This document shows, piece by piece, positions 25,058 to 34,023 of a DNA stretch of 64,000 bases. A program made the translations under genes and the position numbers. Numbering within the stretch: the stretch's first letter is position 1; every line of letters starts with the position of its first letter. Origin of the DNA: Chitinophagaceae bacterium (GTDB lineage: Bacteria; Bacteroidota; Bacteroidia; Chitinophagales; Chitinophagaceae). The stretch covers positions 124,001 to 188,000 of the forward strand of contig JAFKGQ010000018.1 in NCBI GenBank assembly GCA_017307755.1, written 5' to 3'. The notes under the pieces were generated by a model, which worked only from the letters and a program-made list of their open reading frames with translations, had not been told where the DNA came from and searched no databases.

Positions 25058-27466
25058 ATGATCATGCTTAAAAACTACATCAGGATCGCGCTGCGCAACC
25101 TCGTCAAGAACAGGGCCTCCTCCCTGCTCAACATCGGCGGCTTAGCAGTAGGTATGGCCGTCGCCATACTCATAGGCCTGTGGATCTGGGATGAAACGTC
25201 TTATGACAAGACCTTTCCCAACCATCGTCGTATCGCCCAGGCAATGCAAAACCAATGGATCAACAACCATACGGACACCTGGGGTAGTGAAGCCTATCCC
25301 CTGGGGTCCGAGCTGCGCCGGGTCTATGGAAATGACTTCAAACATGTCGTCATGTCCGGGTGGACCGGTGGACATCTCCTGACCTACGGGGACAAACATA
25401 TAAAAGAAACAGGCAATTATATGGAGCCGGGTGTAACGGACATGCTGTCGTTGACCATGCTGAAAGGCAATCGCGATGGTTTAAAGGACCCGGGATCGAT
25501 CCTGTTGTCCCGCTCGACAGCCAAAGCCCTGTTTGGAGACGCGGATCCCATGGGCGCCACCGTCTCCGTGGATCAAAAGCTGCTGGTCAAGGTCACCGGC
25601 GTGTATGAAGACCTGCCGTCAAGCTCTTCTTTTAGCGACCTGAACTTTATCTCCCCCTGGCAATTGCTGGTAAACACCGAACATTATGATACCCGTTTCA
25701 ACAACCCCTGGGGCGCAAGCTGGTTCCAATGCCTTGTTCAGATAGCCGACAATGCCGACATGGACAAAGTTTCCAAAAAGATCCGGGACGTCAAGCTCAA
25801 CGCCCTCAAAAGCAACGGTAACGAGGATGCGCGGTTCAGACCGGCTATTTTCCTGCACCCCATGGACAAGTGGCATTTGTATTCCTCTTTCAAAAATGGC
25901 GTCATCGATGGCGGCCGCATTCAATACGTCTGGCTCTTCGGGATCATCGGGATATTCGTGTTACTGCTGGCCTGCATCAACTTTATGAACCTTAGCACAG
26001 CCCGCAGCGAGAAAAGAGCAAAAGAGGTGGGCATACGCAAGGCCCTCGGCTCTTTGCGCAGACAGTTGATTACCCAGTTCTATATCGAATCGTTATTGAT
26101 CGCTTTCTGCTCCTTTCTGATAGCGTTGATCCTAGCTCAGGTTTCTCTGCCTTTCTTCAACGAAGTGGCAGACAAGAAAATGTCCATATTGTGGAGCACC
26201 CCTTTATTCTGGCTGTCATGCTTAGGGTTTACCCTGATCACCGGGTTGATCGCAGGCAGCTATCCGGCCCTATATCTTTCGTCCTTCCGGCCCGTAAAAG
26301 TGCTGAAAGGGGTTTTTCGCGCAGGCAGGTCGGCTACTCTACCCCGTAAGATGCTGGTAGTAACCCAATTTGCCGTCTCTATTATCCTGATCATCGGCAC
26401 GATCGTCGTGTTCAACCAGATACAATATGCAAAGGACAGACCTGTAGGCTATACCCGGGAGGGGCTGGTAACCACCCCCCTCACAGATGACATCAGGAAT
26501 AAATATGCCGCCTTTAAAAACGACTTGCTGGCCACAGGGGCCGTAACTACCGTCGCCCAATCCGAAAACCCGGTAACAAATGTGTATGTCACCAACAGCG
26601 GACTTACCTGGAGAGGGAAAGACCCCAGCCTCCAGGAGGAATTCACCACGCTGTCCGTTTCCTCCGATTTTGGAGCGACAGTAGGATGGCAGATAAAGGA
26701 AGGACGGGACTTTTCTTCCGCTTTCGCAAGCGATTCCTCCGCCTTTCTTATAAATGAAGCGGCTGCAAAATACCTGGGATTCCAACATCCTGTCGGGGAG
26801 ATCATCGACTGGAAAGGAAATGGGAAGATGAAGATCATCGGTGTGGTAAAAGACATGGTCAACCAATCCGCCTACGAACCCGCCAGACAAATGTTCTTTT
26901 TTCTACCAAGATGGGAGGGACAGAAATTGTATGTCCTCAATATCCGGATCAATCCGAACATCGGCCCCCACGAAGCTATTGCAAAAATTGCCCCTGTCTT
27001 TAAACGATATGATCCTGCCAATCCTTTTGAATATCATTTCACCGACGATGACTATGCAAAAAAGTTTGCCAATGAAGAGCGAATAGGACAACTGGCCGGT
27101 TGTTTTGCCAGCCTGGCGATTCTCATCAGTTGTATGGGTTTATTTGGCATGGCTTCCTTTATGGCCGAGCAGCGTGTAAAGGAGATCGGTATCCGTAAAG
27201 TGCTGGGGGCATCTGTCTTTAACCTCTGGCGTCTGTTGTCAAAAGAATTTGTCGCCCTGGTATTCATCTCGATCCTTATCGCAACTCCCCTGGCCTGGTA
27301 TTTTATGCACAACTGGCTGCGCAACTATGAGTACCGCACAACCATGTCCTGGTGGGTTTTCATCACGGCAGGCGTAGGAGCATTGTTCGTCACGCTTTTG
27401 ACGGTGAGCTTTCAAAGCATCAAGGCGGCGCTGACAAATCCCATAGAGAGTTTGAGAACGGAGTGA
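25058..27466 (+). CDS. ABC transporter permease, FtsX/MacB type
   Basis: 802 residues with duplicated architecture typical of Bacteroidota: an N-terminal membrane helix (LLNIGGLAVGMAVAILIGLW), a periplasmic MacB-like domain, three membrane segments with the coupling motif RAKEVGIRKALGSLRRQL, a second periplasmic domain (about 460-660), and a last set of helices with RVKEIGIRKVLGASVFNLWR. Such permeases work with a separate ATPase in export or lipoprotein/peptide efflux by mechanotransmission; no ATPase is encoded next to it. Start at ATG 25058 or 25064. Its stop abuts that of the convergent barrel gene. The substrate is unknown. Confidence 0.92.
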   Translation: MIMLKNYIRIALRNLVKNRASSLLNIGGLAVGMAVAILIGLWIWDETSYDKTFPNHRRIAQAMQNQWINNHTDTWGSEAYPLGSELRRVYGNDFKHVVMSGWTGGHLLTYGDKHIKETGNYMEPGVTDMLSLTMLKGNRDGLKDPGSILLSRSTAKALFGDADPMGATVSVDQKLLVKVTGVYEDLPSSSSFSDLNFISPWQLLVNTEHYDTRFNNPWGASWFQCLVQIADNADMDKVSKKIRDVKLNALKSNGNEDARFRPAIFLHPMDKWHLYSSFKNGVIDGGRIQYVWLFGIIGIFVLLLACINFMNLSTARSEKRAKEVGIRKALGSLRRQLITQFYIESLLIAFCSFLIALILAQVSLPFFNEVADKKMSILWSTPLFWLSCLGFTLITGLIAGSYPALYLSSFRPVKVLKGVFRAGRSATLPRKMLVVTQFAVSIILIIGTIVVFNQIQYAKDRPVGYTREGLVTTPLTDDIRNKYAAFKNDLLATGAVTTVAQSENPVTNVYVTNSGLTWRGKDPSLQEEFTTLSVSSDFGATVGWQIKEGRDFSSAFASDSSAFLINEAAAKYLGFQHPVGEIIDWKGNGKMKIIGVVKDMVNQSAYEPARQMFFFLPRWEGQKLYVLNIRINPNIGPHEAIAKIAPVFKRYDPANPFEYHFTDDDYAKKFANEERIGQLAGCFASLAILISCMGLFGMASFMAEQRVKEIGIRKVLGASVFNLWRLLSKEFVALVFISILIATPLAWYFMHNWLRNYEYRTTMSWWVFITAGVGALFVTLLTVSFQSIKAALTNPIESLRTE

Positions 27467-28363
27467 TCAAAATAAAGCGACACGGGCCCCTATTCCGCCC
27501 CGGATATAATCTCTCACCGCCTCGTTAAACTGCGTCGGAACATCCTGCCCATTCTGCAGGTACAACATGTCCGTGCCTTTACCGGTCTTGCCGTGCAAGA
27601 TATTTCCCGAAACAAAGAAGGTCCATTTATCAAGGGTATAGCAAAATTTTAAATACCCCTCCAGGTTATACCCGTTGGCATCATCCTGAAAACTGAGCGG
27701 GTGACGGAAAGTGGAGATAAGGTTCCAGTTGGCACGGCCCCTGTAGTGTACTATATCACACAGCAAGCCCCCTTCGATGGTAAAATGATCGGAGAGGGAA
27801 AATTCCGCCCGCAGACCAGCGACCCCGCCCAGGTATCGTGTGGCATAAGTGCTGTTGAGATTGGGATTAGTGCCCGATTGATCCGTAATGTAGAGGGATT
27901 GCCGGTGCATGGAAAAGCCCGCCAGAGGGATAAGTTTAACCTTATCCAGGTGAAAAGTATACTCCAATGTTGTCCGCCAGGAAAAGCTGGAACCTTTTTT
28001 TGCATCGAATTCCCCGTAATATGACCGGTTCGTCCGATTGTCTCCCTGGTAGTCAGCATCGGTAACGCTGCCTGAAACGATAAACATTTGGGAGAACTCG
28101 GATCGTAGGCTAAACGATTTCCAAAAGTTCCATTCGGCTGATGCCCCGGCAGTGGGGCCGGAAAGGTTCTTCCACTTCAGCTCTGAAAGGATATTGGGGT
28201 CCGTACCCTGTACGCTGCCGGCGATAGACCAGCGGAAATCCTCGGACTGATAGCCTGTGGCAAGAGAAAGTTTCAGACGTTCCTGTGCGTCAGCGCGATG
28301 GACTGCTGCAAACAGGAATAAAAAGCAGATGTATAAAGTCCTCCGGGAAATGAGGATCATCAT
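27467..28363 (-). CDS. Outer-membrane beta-barrel protein, omptin-like appearance
   Basis: 298 residues with a signal peptide ending ADAQ. The body alternates hydrophobic and polar residues with aromatic girdles and ends RGGIGARVALF, a C-terminal Phe typical of barrel insertion. Segments DFRWSIAGSVQGTDPNILSE, LKWKNL and DADYQGDNRTNRSYYGEF resemble omptin-like outer-membrane proteins, in which IAG..G..PNILSELKW recurs. I did not find a clear omptin catalytic Asp-His arrangement, so protease activity is not claimed. It is convergent with the permease gene with no spacing between the stops. Two in-frame ATGs (28363 and 28360) are possible starts. Confidence 0.65.
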   Translation of the reverse strand: MMILISRRTLYICFLFLFAAVHRADAQERLKLSLATGYQSEDFRWSIAGSVQGTDPNILSELKWKNLSGPTAGASAEWNFWKSFSLRSEFSQMFIVSGSVTDADYQGDNRTNRSYYGEFDAKKGSSFSWRTTLEYTFHLDKVKLIPLAGFSMHRQSLYITDQSGTNPNLNSTYATRYLGGVAGLRAEFSLSDHFTIEGGLLCDIVHYRGRANWNLISTFRHPLSFQDDANGYNLEGYLKFCYTLDKWTFFVSGNILHGKTGKGTDMLYLQNGQDVPTQFNEAVRDYIRGGIGARVALF

Positions 28364-28443
28364 GAAAAGGTTATTTGTACAAATATAAGGGTCTATCCAA
28401 AAATTAAGCCAACCGTCGTACTTTTACCAGCCAATAAAGAATA

Positions 28444-29508
28444 TTGTCCCGATCTTCGCCACAACATATTTTGTTTACCAGGCTTTTCCGCAGCAGGGTG
28501 ATGTATCATTTTTTGTTCTGGCTGTTCTATTTTTCCAGCGCGGCCCTCATCATCGTCAATGTTCGACAGATACATCACTGGACCTTTTTTCTCAAACTGC
28601 TGACATTGCTGCCGCCGGACATGATGCAGGTATACCTGAACATCTATATCCTGATCCCCCGCCTTTTATTCAGAAGAAAATATTTTCTCTATTTTTCGAC
28701 CTTGCTGACAAGCATCCTCCTGCAATCGGCGTTGTTTATCTGGCTCCATCGATATTATACATTGTCGGGAGAGACGGCCTTTTCACACGCGATGGACATT
28801 ACCCCGGCAAATCTTGCCATACAAGGTCTGAACATTCTTTCCCTCGTGGGTTTGGCGACAGGTATTAAATTCCTAAAGGACTGGATGCTGCAGGAGCAGC
28901 AATGGCAGGAAAAGGAAAAACAGCATATAGAGACAGAGCTGAATTTTCTCAAATCGCAGATACATCCGCATTTCTTCTTCAATACGTTGAACAATCTGTA
29001 TTCGCTCACTGTCCGTAAATCCGACGAAGCGCCGGAGGTCGTGCTGAAATTGTCCGATCTGATGAGCTATATGCTATACGAGTCCGGTGCCCCCATGGTG
29101 CCCCTGGATAAAGAAATAGTAAATCTTGAAAATTATATAGCCCTGGAACGGCTGCGTTATGGCCGGCGTCTGACACTGTGCTTTGAAAAAAAAGGGGATA
29201 CCGGTTCCATACAGATACCGCCCCTGCTATTGCTGGCTTTTGTGGAAAATGGTTTTAAACATGGGCTAAAGGAACGTATGGGTCCCGTTCATATCGATCT
29301 AACGCTCGACGCAGATGTACAACGGCAGTGGCTGCATTTCAAAGTCTGTAACCCTGCAGGGCTGGCGCCGGAAGCAGGCGGGCCCGGAGGAATTGGATTG
29401 AGGAATGTCATCCGCCGGCTGGACATCCTGTACGGGACACGTTATACTTTACATATGGAAAGAACAGAGGACACATTCAAAGCTCACCTGAAAATCCCCC
29501 TGTCATGA
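28444..29508 (+). CDS. LytS-type sensor histidine kinase
   Basis: Up to 354 residues. Four membrane helices occupy about residues 20-150, then a coiled linker (QQWQEKEKQHIETELNFLKS) and the His_kinase domain with the phospho-acceptor His in QIHPHFFFNTLNNLYSL, followed by an HATPase domain with LLLLAFVENGFKHGLKERMG and GIGLRNVIRRLDILYG. The long frame opens with TTG 28444; TTG 28474 and ATG 28501 are alternatives, the last placing the Met at the very edge of the first helix, so an upstream start is favoured. It overlaps the LytTR gene by 4 bases (ATGA). The stimulus is unknown; the family often senses through its membrane part. Confidence 0.92.
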   Translation: MSRSSPQHILFTRLFRSRVMYHFLFWLFYFSSAALIIVNVRQIHHWTFFLKLLTLLPPDMMQVYLNIYILIPRLLFRRKYFLYFSTLLTSILLQSALFIWLHRYYTLSGETAFSHAMDITPANLAIQGLNILSLVGLATGIKFLKDWMLQEQQWQEKEKQHIETELNFLKSQIHPHFFFNTLNNLYSLTVRKSDEAPEVVLKLSDLMSYMLYESGAPMVPLDKEIVNLENYIALERLRYGRRLTLCFEKKGDTGSIQIPPLLLLAFVENGFKHGLKERMGPVHIDLTLDADVQRQWLHFKVCNPAGLAPEAGGPGGIGLRNVIRRLDILYGTRYTLHMERTEDTFKAHLKIPLS

Positions 29509-30167
29509 CCGGTCTTAAATGTATGGTAGTGGATGACGAGCCCCTGGCCATCGATGTGGTGGTGGACTATTTACAAAAAATGGATATCCACCCCGTGTGC
29601 TGCGAAAATGGCGTCGAGGCTTTGCGGCAATTACAGCAGGATCGTTTTGACCTGCTGTTCCTAGACATAGAAATGCCCGGTCTTAACGGGCTCAGCCTGG
29701 TGAAAAGCCTCTCACACCGGCCTGCCATTGTCATTACCACCGCCTACAGGGATTATGCCGTAGAAGGTTTTGAGCTGGAAGTGCTGGACTACCTGGTAAA
29801 ACCTTTTTCATTTTCCCGGCTGCAGCAGACTATGGAAAAATTCACTCGCGGGAAGGGAGAGGACCATATCTTTCTAAAGGTAGACAAACGGCTGGTGCAA
29901 GTGTTGATGAAGGATATATTGTACATAGAAAGCAGAAAGGATTATATAAAGGTGCTTACCACAAAGGAGGAATATATCTGCCACCAGACCCTCACGGATA
30001 TCACCGGGCGGCTAAGTCCCGGAAAATTCTTCCGTCTGCACCGCAGCTATACGGTAGCATTGGATAAGATCGGGCTGTACAAGGACAATTGTGTACACAT
30101 CGCGGGTAAGGTCATCCCCGTCTCCAGAGAGCACCGGCACGAGATCAGGCGTCTCCTCCATTCATAG
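29505..30167 (+). CDS. LytTR family response regulator
   Basis: 220 residues. Receiver domain 1-120 with acidic pocket Asp10-Asp11-Glu12, phospho-acceptor Asp54 in LLFLDIEMPGLNG, Thr/Ala switch in VITTAYRDYA and Lys in DYLVKPFSFS. The LytTR DNA-binding domain (about 120-220) has VLMKDILYIESRKDYIKVLT and KFFRLHRSYTVALDKI. It overlaps the kinase stop by 4 bases, so the pair is translationally coupled. Its targets are unknown; the acyltransferase-like gene directly downstream is a likely one. Confidence 0.95.
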   Translation: MTGLKCMVVDDEPLAIDVVVDYLQKMDIHPVCCENGVEALRQLQQDRFDLLFLDIEMPGLNGLSLVKSLSHRPAIVITTAYRDYAVEGFELEVLDYLVKPFSFSRLQQTMEKFTRGKGEDHIFLKVDKRLVQVLMKDILYIESRKDYIKVLTTKEEYICHQTLTDITGRLSPGKFFRLHRSYTVALDKIGLYKDNCVHIAGKVIPVSREHRHEIRRLLHS

Positions 30168-30265
30168 TCATGTCAACCGTCGACGGAAAAAGACAGTTCA
30201 TCGAAAAAATACCCTTACATCCATTATTCGCTTGGACCAGCCTGAGACGAATGCTACATTTAAGT

Positions 30266-31423
30266 ATGAAGCGGATTTACTCCATCGACATCGCCCGTGG
30301 CCTGGTAATGATCATCATGGCGCTGGACCATACCAGGGACCTGATGCACACGGATGCCCTTATCCATAGCCCCACCGACCTAAAGACCACCACCCCCATT
30401 CTCTTCTTTACCCGCTGGATCACGCACCTGTGCGCCCCCAGCTTTGTCTTTCTCTCAGGCACCTCCGCATGGCTGTCCATGCAACGACGGGCCGACGCCG
30501 GGGATAGCAGACGGTTCCTCTTCAGTCGTGGTGTATTCCTTGTCGTGCTGGACCTCACCATCGTCAACTTCTGCGTCTGGTATGACATCCATTTCCGGAC
30601 ATTTTTATTCCAGGTCATTGCCGCCATCGGCTTTGGGTTCATTGGGCTGGCGTTCCTATACAAGCTCTCTCCCAAAACCCTGGGCATAATAGGGCTGGTG
30701 ATCATTTTCCTGCACGACCTCCTGCTGCGCCTTCCCATGGTTTCAAATCCCGTATTACAATTCGCAGGCGCCTCGCTGTTTGGCGGCGGCCTTATCAAAC
30801 TGGGCGGCACCACACTGCTCTTCGGCTATCCCATTCTGCCCTGGCTGGGCATTATGCTGGCGGGGTTCGCCCTGGGTCCGCAGTTTACACTGCCTTACGA
30901 GATAAGACGACGACATCTGCGACATCTCGGAACTATAGCGCTGGGTCTGTTCGTATTGTTGAGGGCGGTCAATATATATGGCGACCCTGTACGATGGAGC
31001 GTCCAGAAAAACCCTATGTATACTTTCATGTCCTTCTTCGATGTCAGCAAATACCCGCCTTCGCTGCTGTATACGCTGATCATGCTGGGCCTGTTACTCC
31101 TGTTCCTCTCCTTCATCGAAGAGAAAGAAAACGCCCTCACCCGGATAGCTTCGGTCTATGGGAAAGTTCCTATGTTCTACTACCTGATACATTGGAACCT
31201 GATCCATCTGCTGATGCTGGCGATGGTCTTTTTACAAGGTTTCCGGGCTGATCAGCTGGTGTTCGGGACCTTTCAGTTCGGAAGACCGCCGGGCAGCGGC
31301 ATCAGCCTGCCATTTGTCTATCTGGTATGGTTATGCGTAGTAGCAAGCCTTTACCCCTTATGTGTATGGTATGGACGATACAAGGCCCTGCATCCGGAAA
31401 AACGATGGCTCAGATATTTGTAA
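30266..31423 (+). CDS. DUF1624/heparan-alpha-glucosaminide acetyltransferase-like membrane protein
   Basis: 385 residues from ATG 30266, where the family-typical MKRIYSIDIARGLVMIIMAL begins; the frame is open from ATG 30170, but that would add about 32 polar residues before the first helix. About ten membrane helices follow. Signature: ALDHTRDLMHTDAL after the first helix, and CAPSFVFLSGTSAWLSM. The family (DUF1624, related to HGSNAT) is thought to transfer acyl groups to sugars across the membrane; the substrate is unknown here. It lies directly after the LytS/LytTR pair on the same strand and probably belongs to its operon. Its stop is 4 bases from that of the convergent MORN-TonB gene. Confidence 0.85.
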   Translation: MKRIYSIDIARGLVMIIMALDHTRDLMHTDALIHSPTDLKTTTPILFFTRWITHLCAPSFVFLSGTSAWLSMQRRADAGDSRRFLFSRGVFLVVLDLTIVNFCVWYDIHFRTFLFQVIAAIGFGFIGLAFLYKLSPKTLGIIGLVIIFLHDLLLRLPMVSNPVLQFAGASLFGGGLIKLGGTTLLFGYPILPWLGIMLAGFALGPQFTLPYEIRRRHLRHLGTIALGLFVLLRAVNIYGDPVRWSVQKNPMYTFMSFFDVSKYPPSLLYTLIMLGLLLLFLSFIEEKENALTRIASVYGKVPMFYYLIHWNLIHLLMLAMVFLQGFRADQLVFGTFQFGRPPGSGISLPFVYLVWLCVVASLYPLCVWYGRYKALHPEKRWLRYL

Positions 31424-31427
31424 TGCG

Positions 31428-32390
31428 TCATTGCTCCGCCAGTCTCCTGAAAGTGACTGGCAGCCTGATCGTGGCCTGCACAGGCCGGTGATGATCTGTT
31501 CCGGGAAGCCATCCGGGTGAGTGCCGTACCGTCTCCAACGCAATCCTGTCGAAAGCCGGGTAAAAAGGTATCCTTACTTCTGCTTCTGCCACCATACCGT
31601 CTTCTCCGATGGTAGCCTCTATCACTACCGTGGCTTCGTCTCCGTTAGTGATCTTGTTTTGATCAGGAAAATATAGCGACCTGCTTAAATAGAGGGACCA
31701 GGCAGACTCGCCGCCCGGAAAGGACGGTGTTCTATCGGCGCCCGATGTATCGGCAAGCAACGCTCCCTTCTCATTAAAAAAACGCTTTTCCTGTAGCCGT
31801 CCCTGGATATCGTACACCTCCGTGGCGCTGATGCCCCCTGTTTTGTAGAAGTATGTCCATTTACCGTATTTTTTATAGCCGCCGGAGTAGCGGCCGGCAA
31901 AGGAAGGATTGCCGTTGTCAAACCAGGCGATGTGTATGCCGCTGCCGTCGGGGTTATAGCTCGCGGAGTCGCGGATGTATCCGTTGCGGTACCAACTGGT
32001 CCGGACACCCACCGGATTGCCATTGTCATATACGGTAGAGTCCGACAGCAGCCCATCGCTGTAATAGCGCAGCCAGAGCCCCTGCTTTCTGCCGCCCCGG
32101 TATGCCCCCGTTTCTTCCGCTATACGTGTAGGATGAATATAACGGAAATGACCGGATGGTATCTTACAGGCGCTGTCTGTATAAAGACCTTCCATCCGCA
32201 GGGTAAGACTATGCAGATAATAATCCCGGCGACGCCAGCCGGAGTCCGTCTTTTCGATGATGCTGTAAAAACGTGCATGGGCGGCAGCTGTCTCCCGCCA
32301 CTGATAGTCAAAATATTTTTCTGTCTTTTGGCAATAGGCCGCGGGATCCGTCAAATAGCAAAGCAATGCGATCAGGAGGGGTCTGGTCAT
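31428..32390 (-). CDS. MORN-repeat protein with TonB C-terminal domain
   Basis: 320 residues with an N-terminal signal-like helix (LLIALLCYLTDPAAYCQ). The middle (about 80-210) has MORN/YwqK-like toxin-antitoxin-type repeats such as GLWLRYYSDGLLSDSTVYDN, TSWYRNGYIRDSASYN and GKWTYFYKTGG. The last 100 residues form a TonB C-terminal domain (ATVVIEATIGEDGMVAEAEV, FDRIALETVRHSPGWLPG). Unlike classical TonB there is no uncleaved membrane anchor with a Pro-rich spacer, so it may be a secreted or periplasmic relative rather than an energy transducer. It is a single gene between the LytTR operon and ydcF. Confidence 0.75.
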   Translation of the reverse strand: MTRPLLIALLCYLTDPAAYCQKTEKYFDYQWRETAAAHARFYSIIEKTDSGWRRRDYYLHSLTLRMEGLYTDSACKIPSGHFRYIHPTRIAEETGAYRGGRKQGLWLRYYSDGLLSDSTVYDNGNPVGVRTSWYRNGYIRDSASYNPDGSGIHIAWFDNGNPSFAGRYSGGYKKYGKWTYFYKTGGISATEVYDIQGRLQEKRFFNEKGALLADTSGADRTPSFPGGESAWSLYLSRSLYFPDQNKITNGDEATVVIEATIGEDGMVAEAEVRIPFYPAFDRIALETVRHSPGWLPGTDHHRPVQATIRLPVTFRRLAEQ

Positions 32391-32450
32391 GGGTTGTGTA
32401 CTCTACCTCATAAAGGTAGCTCTTAATTGGCATTCGACAGGCGCATAAGC

Positions 32451-33098
32451 TCAGGAGGCGAGATGCTTGGTGAAGCCCCATCCGATCAGCCGCTCGTATG
32501 CAGCCCAGACCTCATCGGGGATCTCCTGCGGGATCTGGAATCCCTTGTCAGGATAGATGCGGATACGCTGAAGATCACCCACCATAATGTTGATGACCTT
32601 TTCCATGGGGATATCATCTGTAGGATATTCGTCGAAACTTATTTGCGGAGAAGTGACGATGAGCTTTTTCTCAGGCCATTGCTTTTTGAAAGTGGCATAG
32701 CTTCTTCTTTCCATATAAGGCTTTTGCACCAGCAGAAAAGTCTGGGGATCGAGGCCTTTCTCCTGTAAAAGCTTTTGCGTAAAAAGTATATTTTCCCCCG
32801 TGTTGGTGGATTGGTTCTCGATAAAGATGGCCTCTGCCGGTACCCCCTTGTCCAGGGCAATACGGGCGAACTGATCAGCTTCGGGATCTTTCCAGATTCC
32901 CTTTGTCACATTCCCAAGACCACCGGAGAAAATGAGAATGGGAGCCCACCCCTCGAGGTACAGCTCCGCTCCCCTGTCAGCCACGCGCAGATCGTGACTG
33001 CCCAGCACAAGTATACAGTCGGATCTTTCGGGGATATGGTTTACATGATGATAGTCCCACAGCTTTCTGGCTTCAATGAGTACTTCTTTAGTGATCAT
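32451..33098 (-). CDS. YdcF/ElyC family (DUF218) protein
   Basis: 215 residues from ATG 33098; an upstream in-frame ATG (33125) would add nine residues and run into the regulator's promoter. DUF218 motifs: DCILVLGSHDLRVADRGAEL, LIFSGGLGN, AIFIENQSTNTGENILFTQK and FLLVQKPYMERRSYATF. Some family members (ElyC, SanA) work in envelope integrity; the cytoplasmic YdcF binds SAM. There is no membrane helix here, which favours a YdcF-like cytoplasmic protein. It is divergent from an AraC regulator with 58 bases between starts. Confidence 0.88.
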   Translation of the reverse strand: MITKEVLIEARKLWDYHHVNHIPERSDCILVLGSHDLRVADRGAELYLEGWAPILIFSGGLGNVTKGIWKDPEADQFARIALDKGVPAEAIFIENQSTNTGENILFTQKLLQEKGLDPQTFLLVQKPYMERRSYATFKKQWPEKKLIVTSPQISFDEYPTDDIPMEKVINIMVGDLQRIRIYPDKGFQIPQEIPDEVWAAYERLIGWGFTKHLAS

Positions 33099-33108
33099 AA
33101 AGAACGAG

Positions 33109-33136
33109 TAATTGTACGTCGGCAAATATAATTGTA
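33109..33136. promoter_or_regulatory. Direct repeat in the ydcF/AraC gap
   Basis: TAATTGTA at 33109-33116 and again at 33129-33136, a period of 20 bases, between the divergent starts at 33098 and 33157. It is placed as an AraC-type operator would be for self-regulation. Confidence 0.35.
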
Positions 33137-33156
33137 ATTTTATACTAAAGCCAACT

Positions 33157-34023
33157 ATGATCTCCTACCCACTTCCCCGGACAGGCTGGTGCCCTGCAAG
33201 ATTACACACCGGCATTTTTACGGATCATACGCTGTTTACCGGCACCGTGGAAGACGTGTATGACTATCCCGAGCATACCGCCGGGCTGGGTATTCTGACG
33301 ATGTTTGCAGGCGCCGGTGAATGCGCTCTCAACCATAGAACAGAAAGGCTGAGCGGGCAGGCATGGATGCTGGTGAACAAGGGCAGCCGGCTTTCGTTGC
33401 ATCTTTCCCAAATGGGAACACGACCGGTGATACTTTTCTTTCATACCCGGATGGTGGAAAGGTTGCTGGGGAGCGGAGACTTCGCCCCGCTGGAAAGGAT
33501 GCACACCGGCGAACTCACATTCCGTCCGCAATTGGAAGAGCTGGCGGCTTTAGGCGACAGTTGCTCCTCCTTCATTACCTTAAAAGCGGATAGCATTATA
33601 CGTAATATCCTGGATGCGCTGATCTGCCACGCCCGGCAGGCGGCCATGCTTGCAAGCCGCCTGGAGGTGGCCAAGGGTTCTACCCGGATAGAATTGTTCA
33701 AACGCCTTTCTGCGGCCAGGGATCATATCCTGACGCATTACGCCTCTTCTGTTACCCTGGATGACATGGCGGAAATAGCCATGCTGAACCGTCAGCATTT
33801 CCTACGGATGTTCCGCCAGTGCTACCGGCTGACGCCGCACCAATTCCTGACAGAGATCCGCCTGCAGCAGGCACAGCACAGACTATTGCATTCGGAGGAC
33901 AGCGTCACGCTGATCTGTCTGCAGACAGGTTTTGAAAGTCTGTCTTCATTCAGCGGACTGTTCCGGCAGCGCTTCGGCCTTTCTCCCTCCGCCCTCCGGC
34001 GGAGCAGGCAAGTCATGAATTGA
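33157..34023 (+). CDS. AraC family transcriptional regulator
   Basis: 288 residues from ATG 33157 (an upstream ATG at 33112 would add 15 residues rich in Asn and Lys and overlap the direct repeat). The N-terminal half is a divergent sensor domain without a recognised ligand motif. The C-terminal AraC domain has two HTH motifs: VTLDDMAEIAMLNRQHFLRM and VTLICLQTGFESLSSFSGLF followed by RQRFGLSPSALRR. It is divergent from ydcF, and its 3' end overlaps the SRPBCC gene by 11 bases. It is not related closely to the two PUL regulators. Confidence 0.9.
   Translation: MISYPLPRTGWCPARLHTGIFTDHTLFTGTVEDVYDYPEHTAGLGILTMFAGAGECALNHRTERLSGQAWMLVNKGSRLSLHLSQMGTRPVILFFHTRMVERLLGSGDFAPLERMHTGELTFRPQLEELAALGDSCSSFITLKADSIIRNILDALICHARQAAMLASRLEVAKGSTRIELFKRLSAARDHILTHYASSVTLDDMAEIAMLNRQHFLRMFRQCYRLTPHQFLTEIRLQQAQHRLLHSEDSVTLICLQTGFESLSSFSGLFRQRFGLSPSALRRSRQVMN

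Noticed and set aside
27467..28363. Omptin protease activity for the barrel protein
   Set aside because: Only strand-like and IAG/PNILSE similarity is visible; no convincing catalytic Asp-Asp/Asp-His pattern, so only a barrel is claimed.
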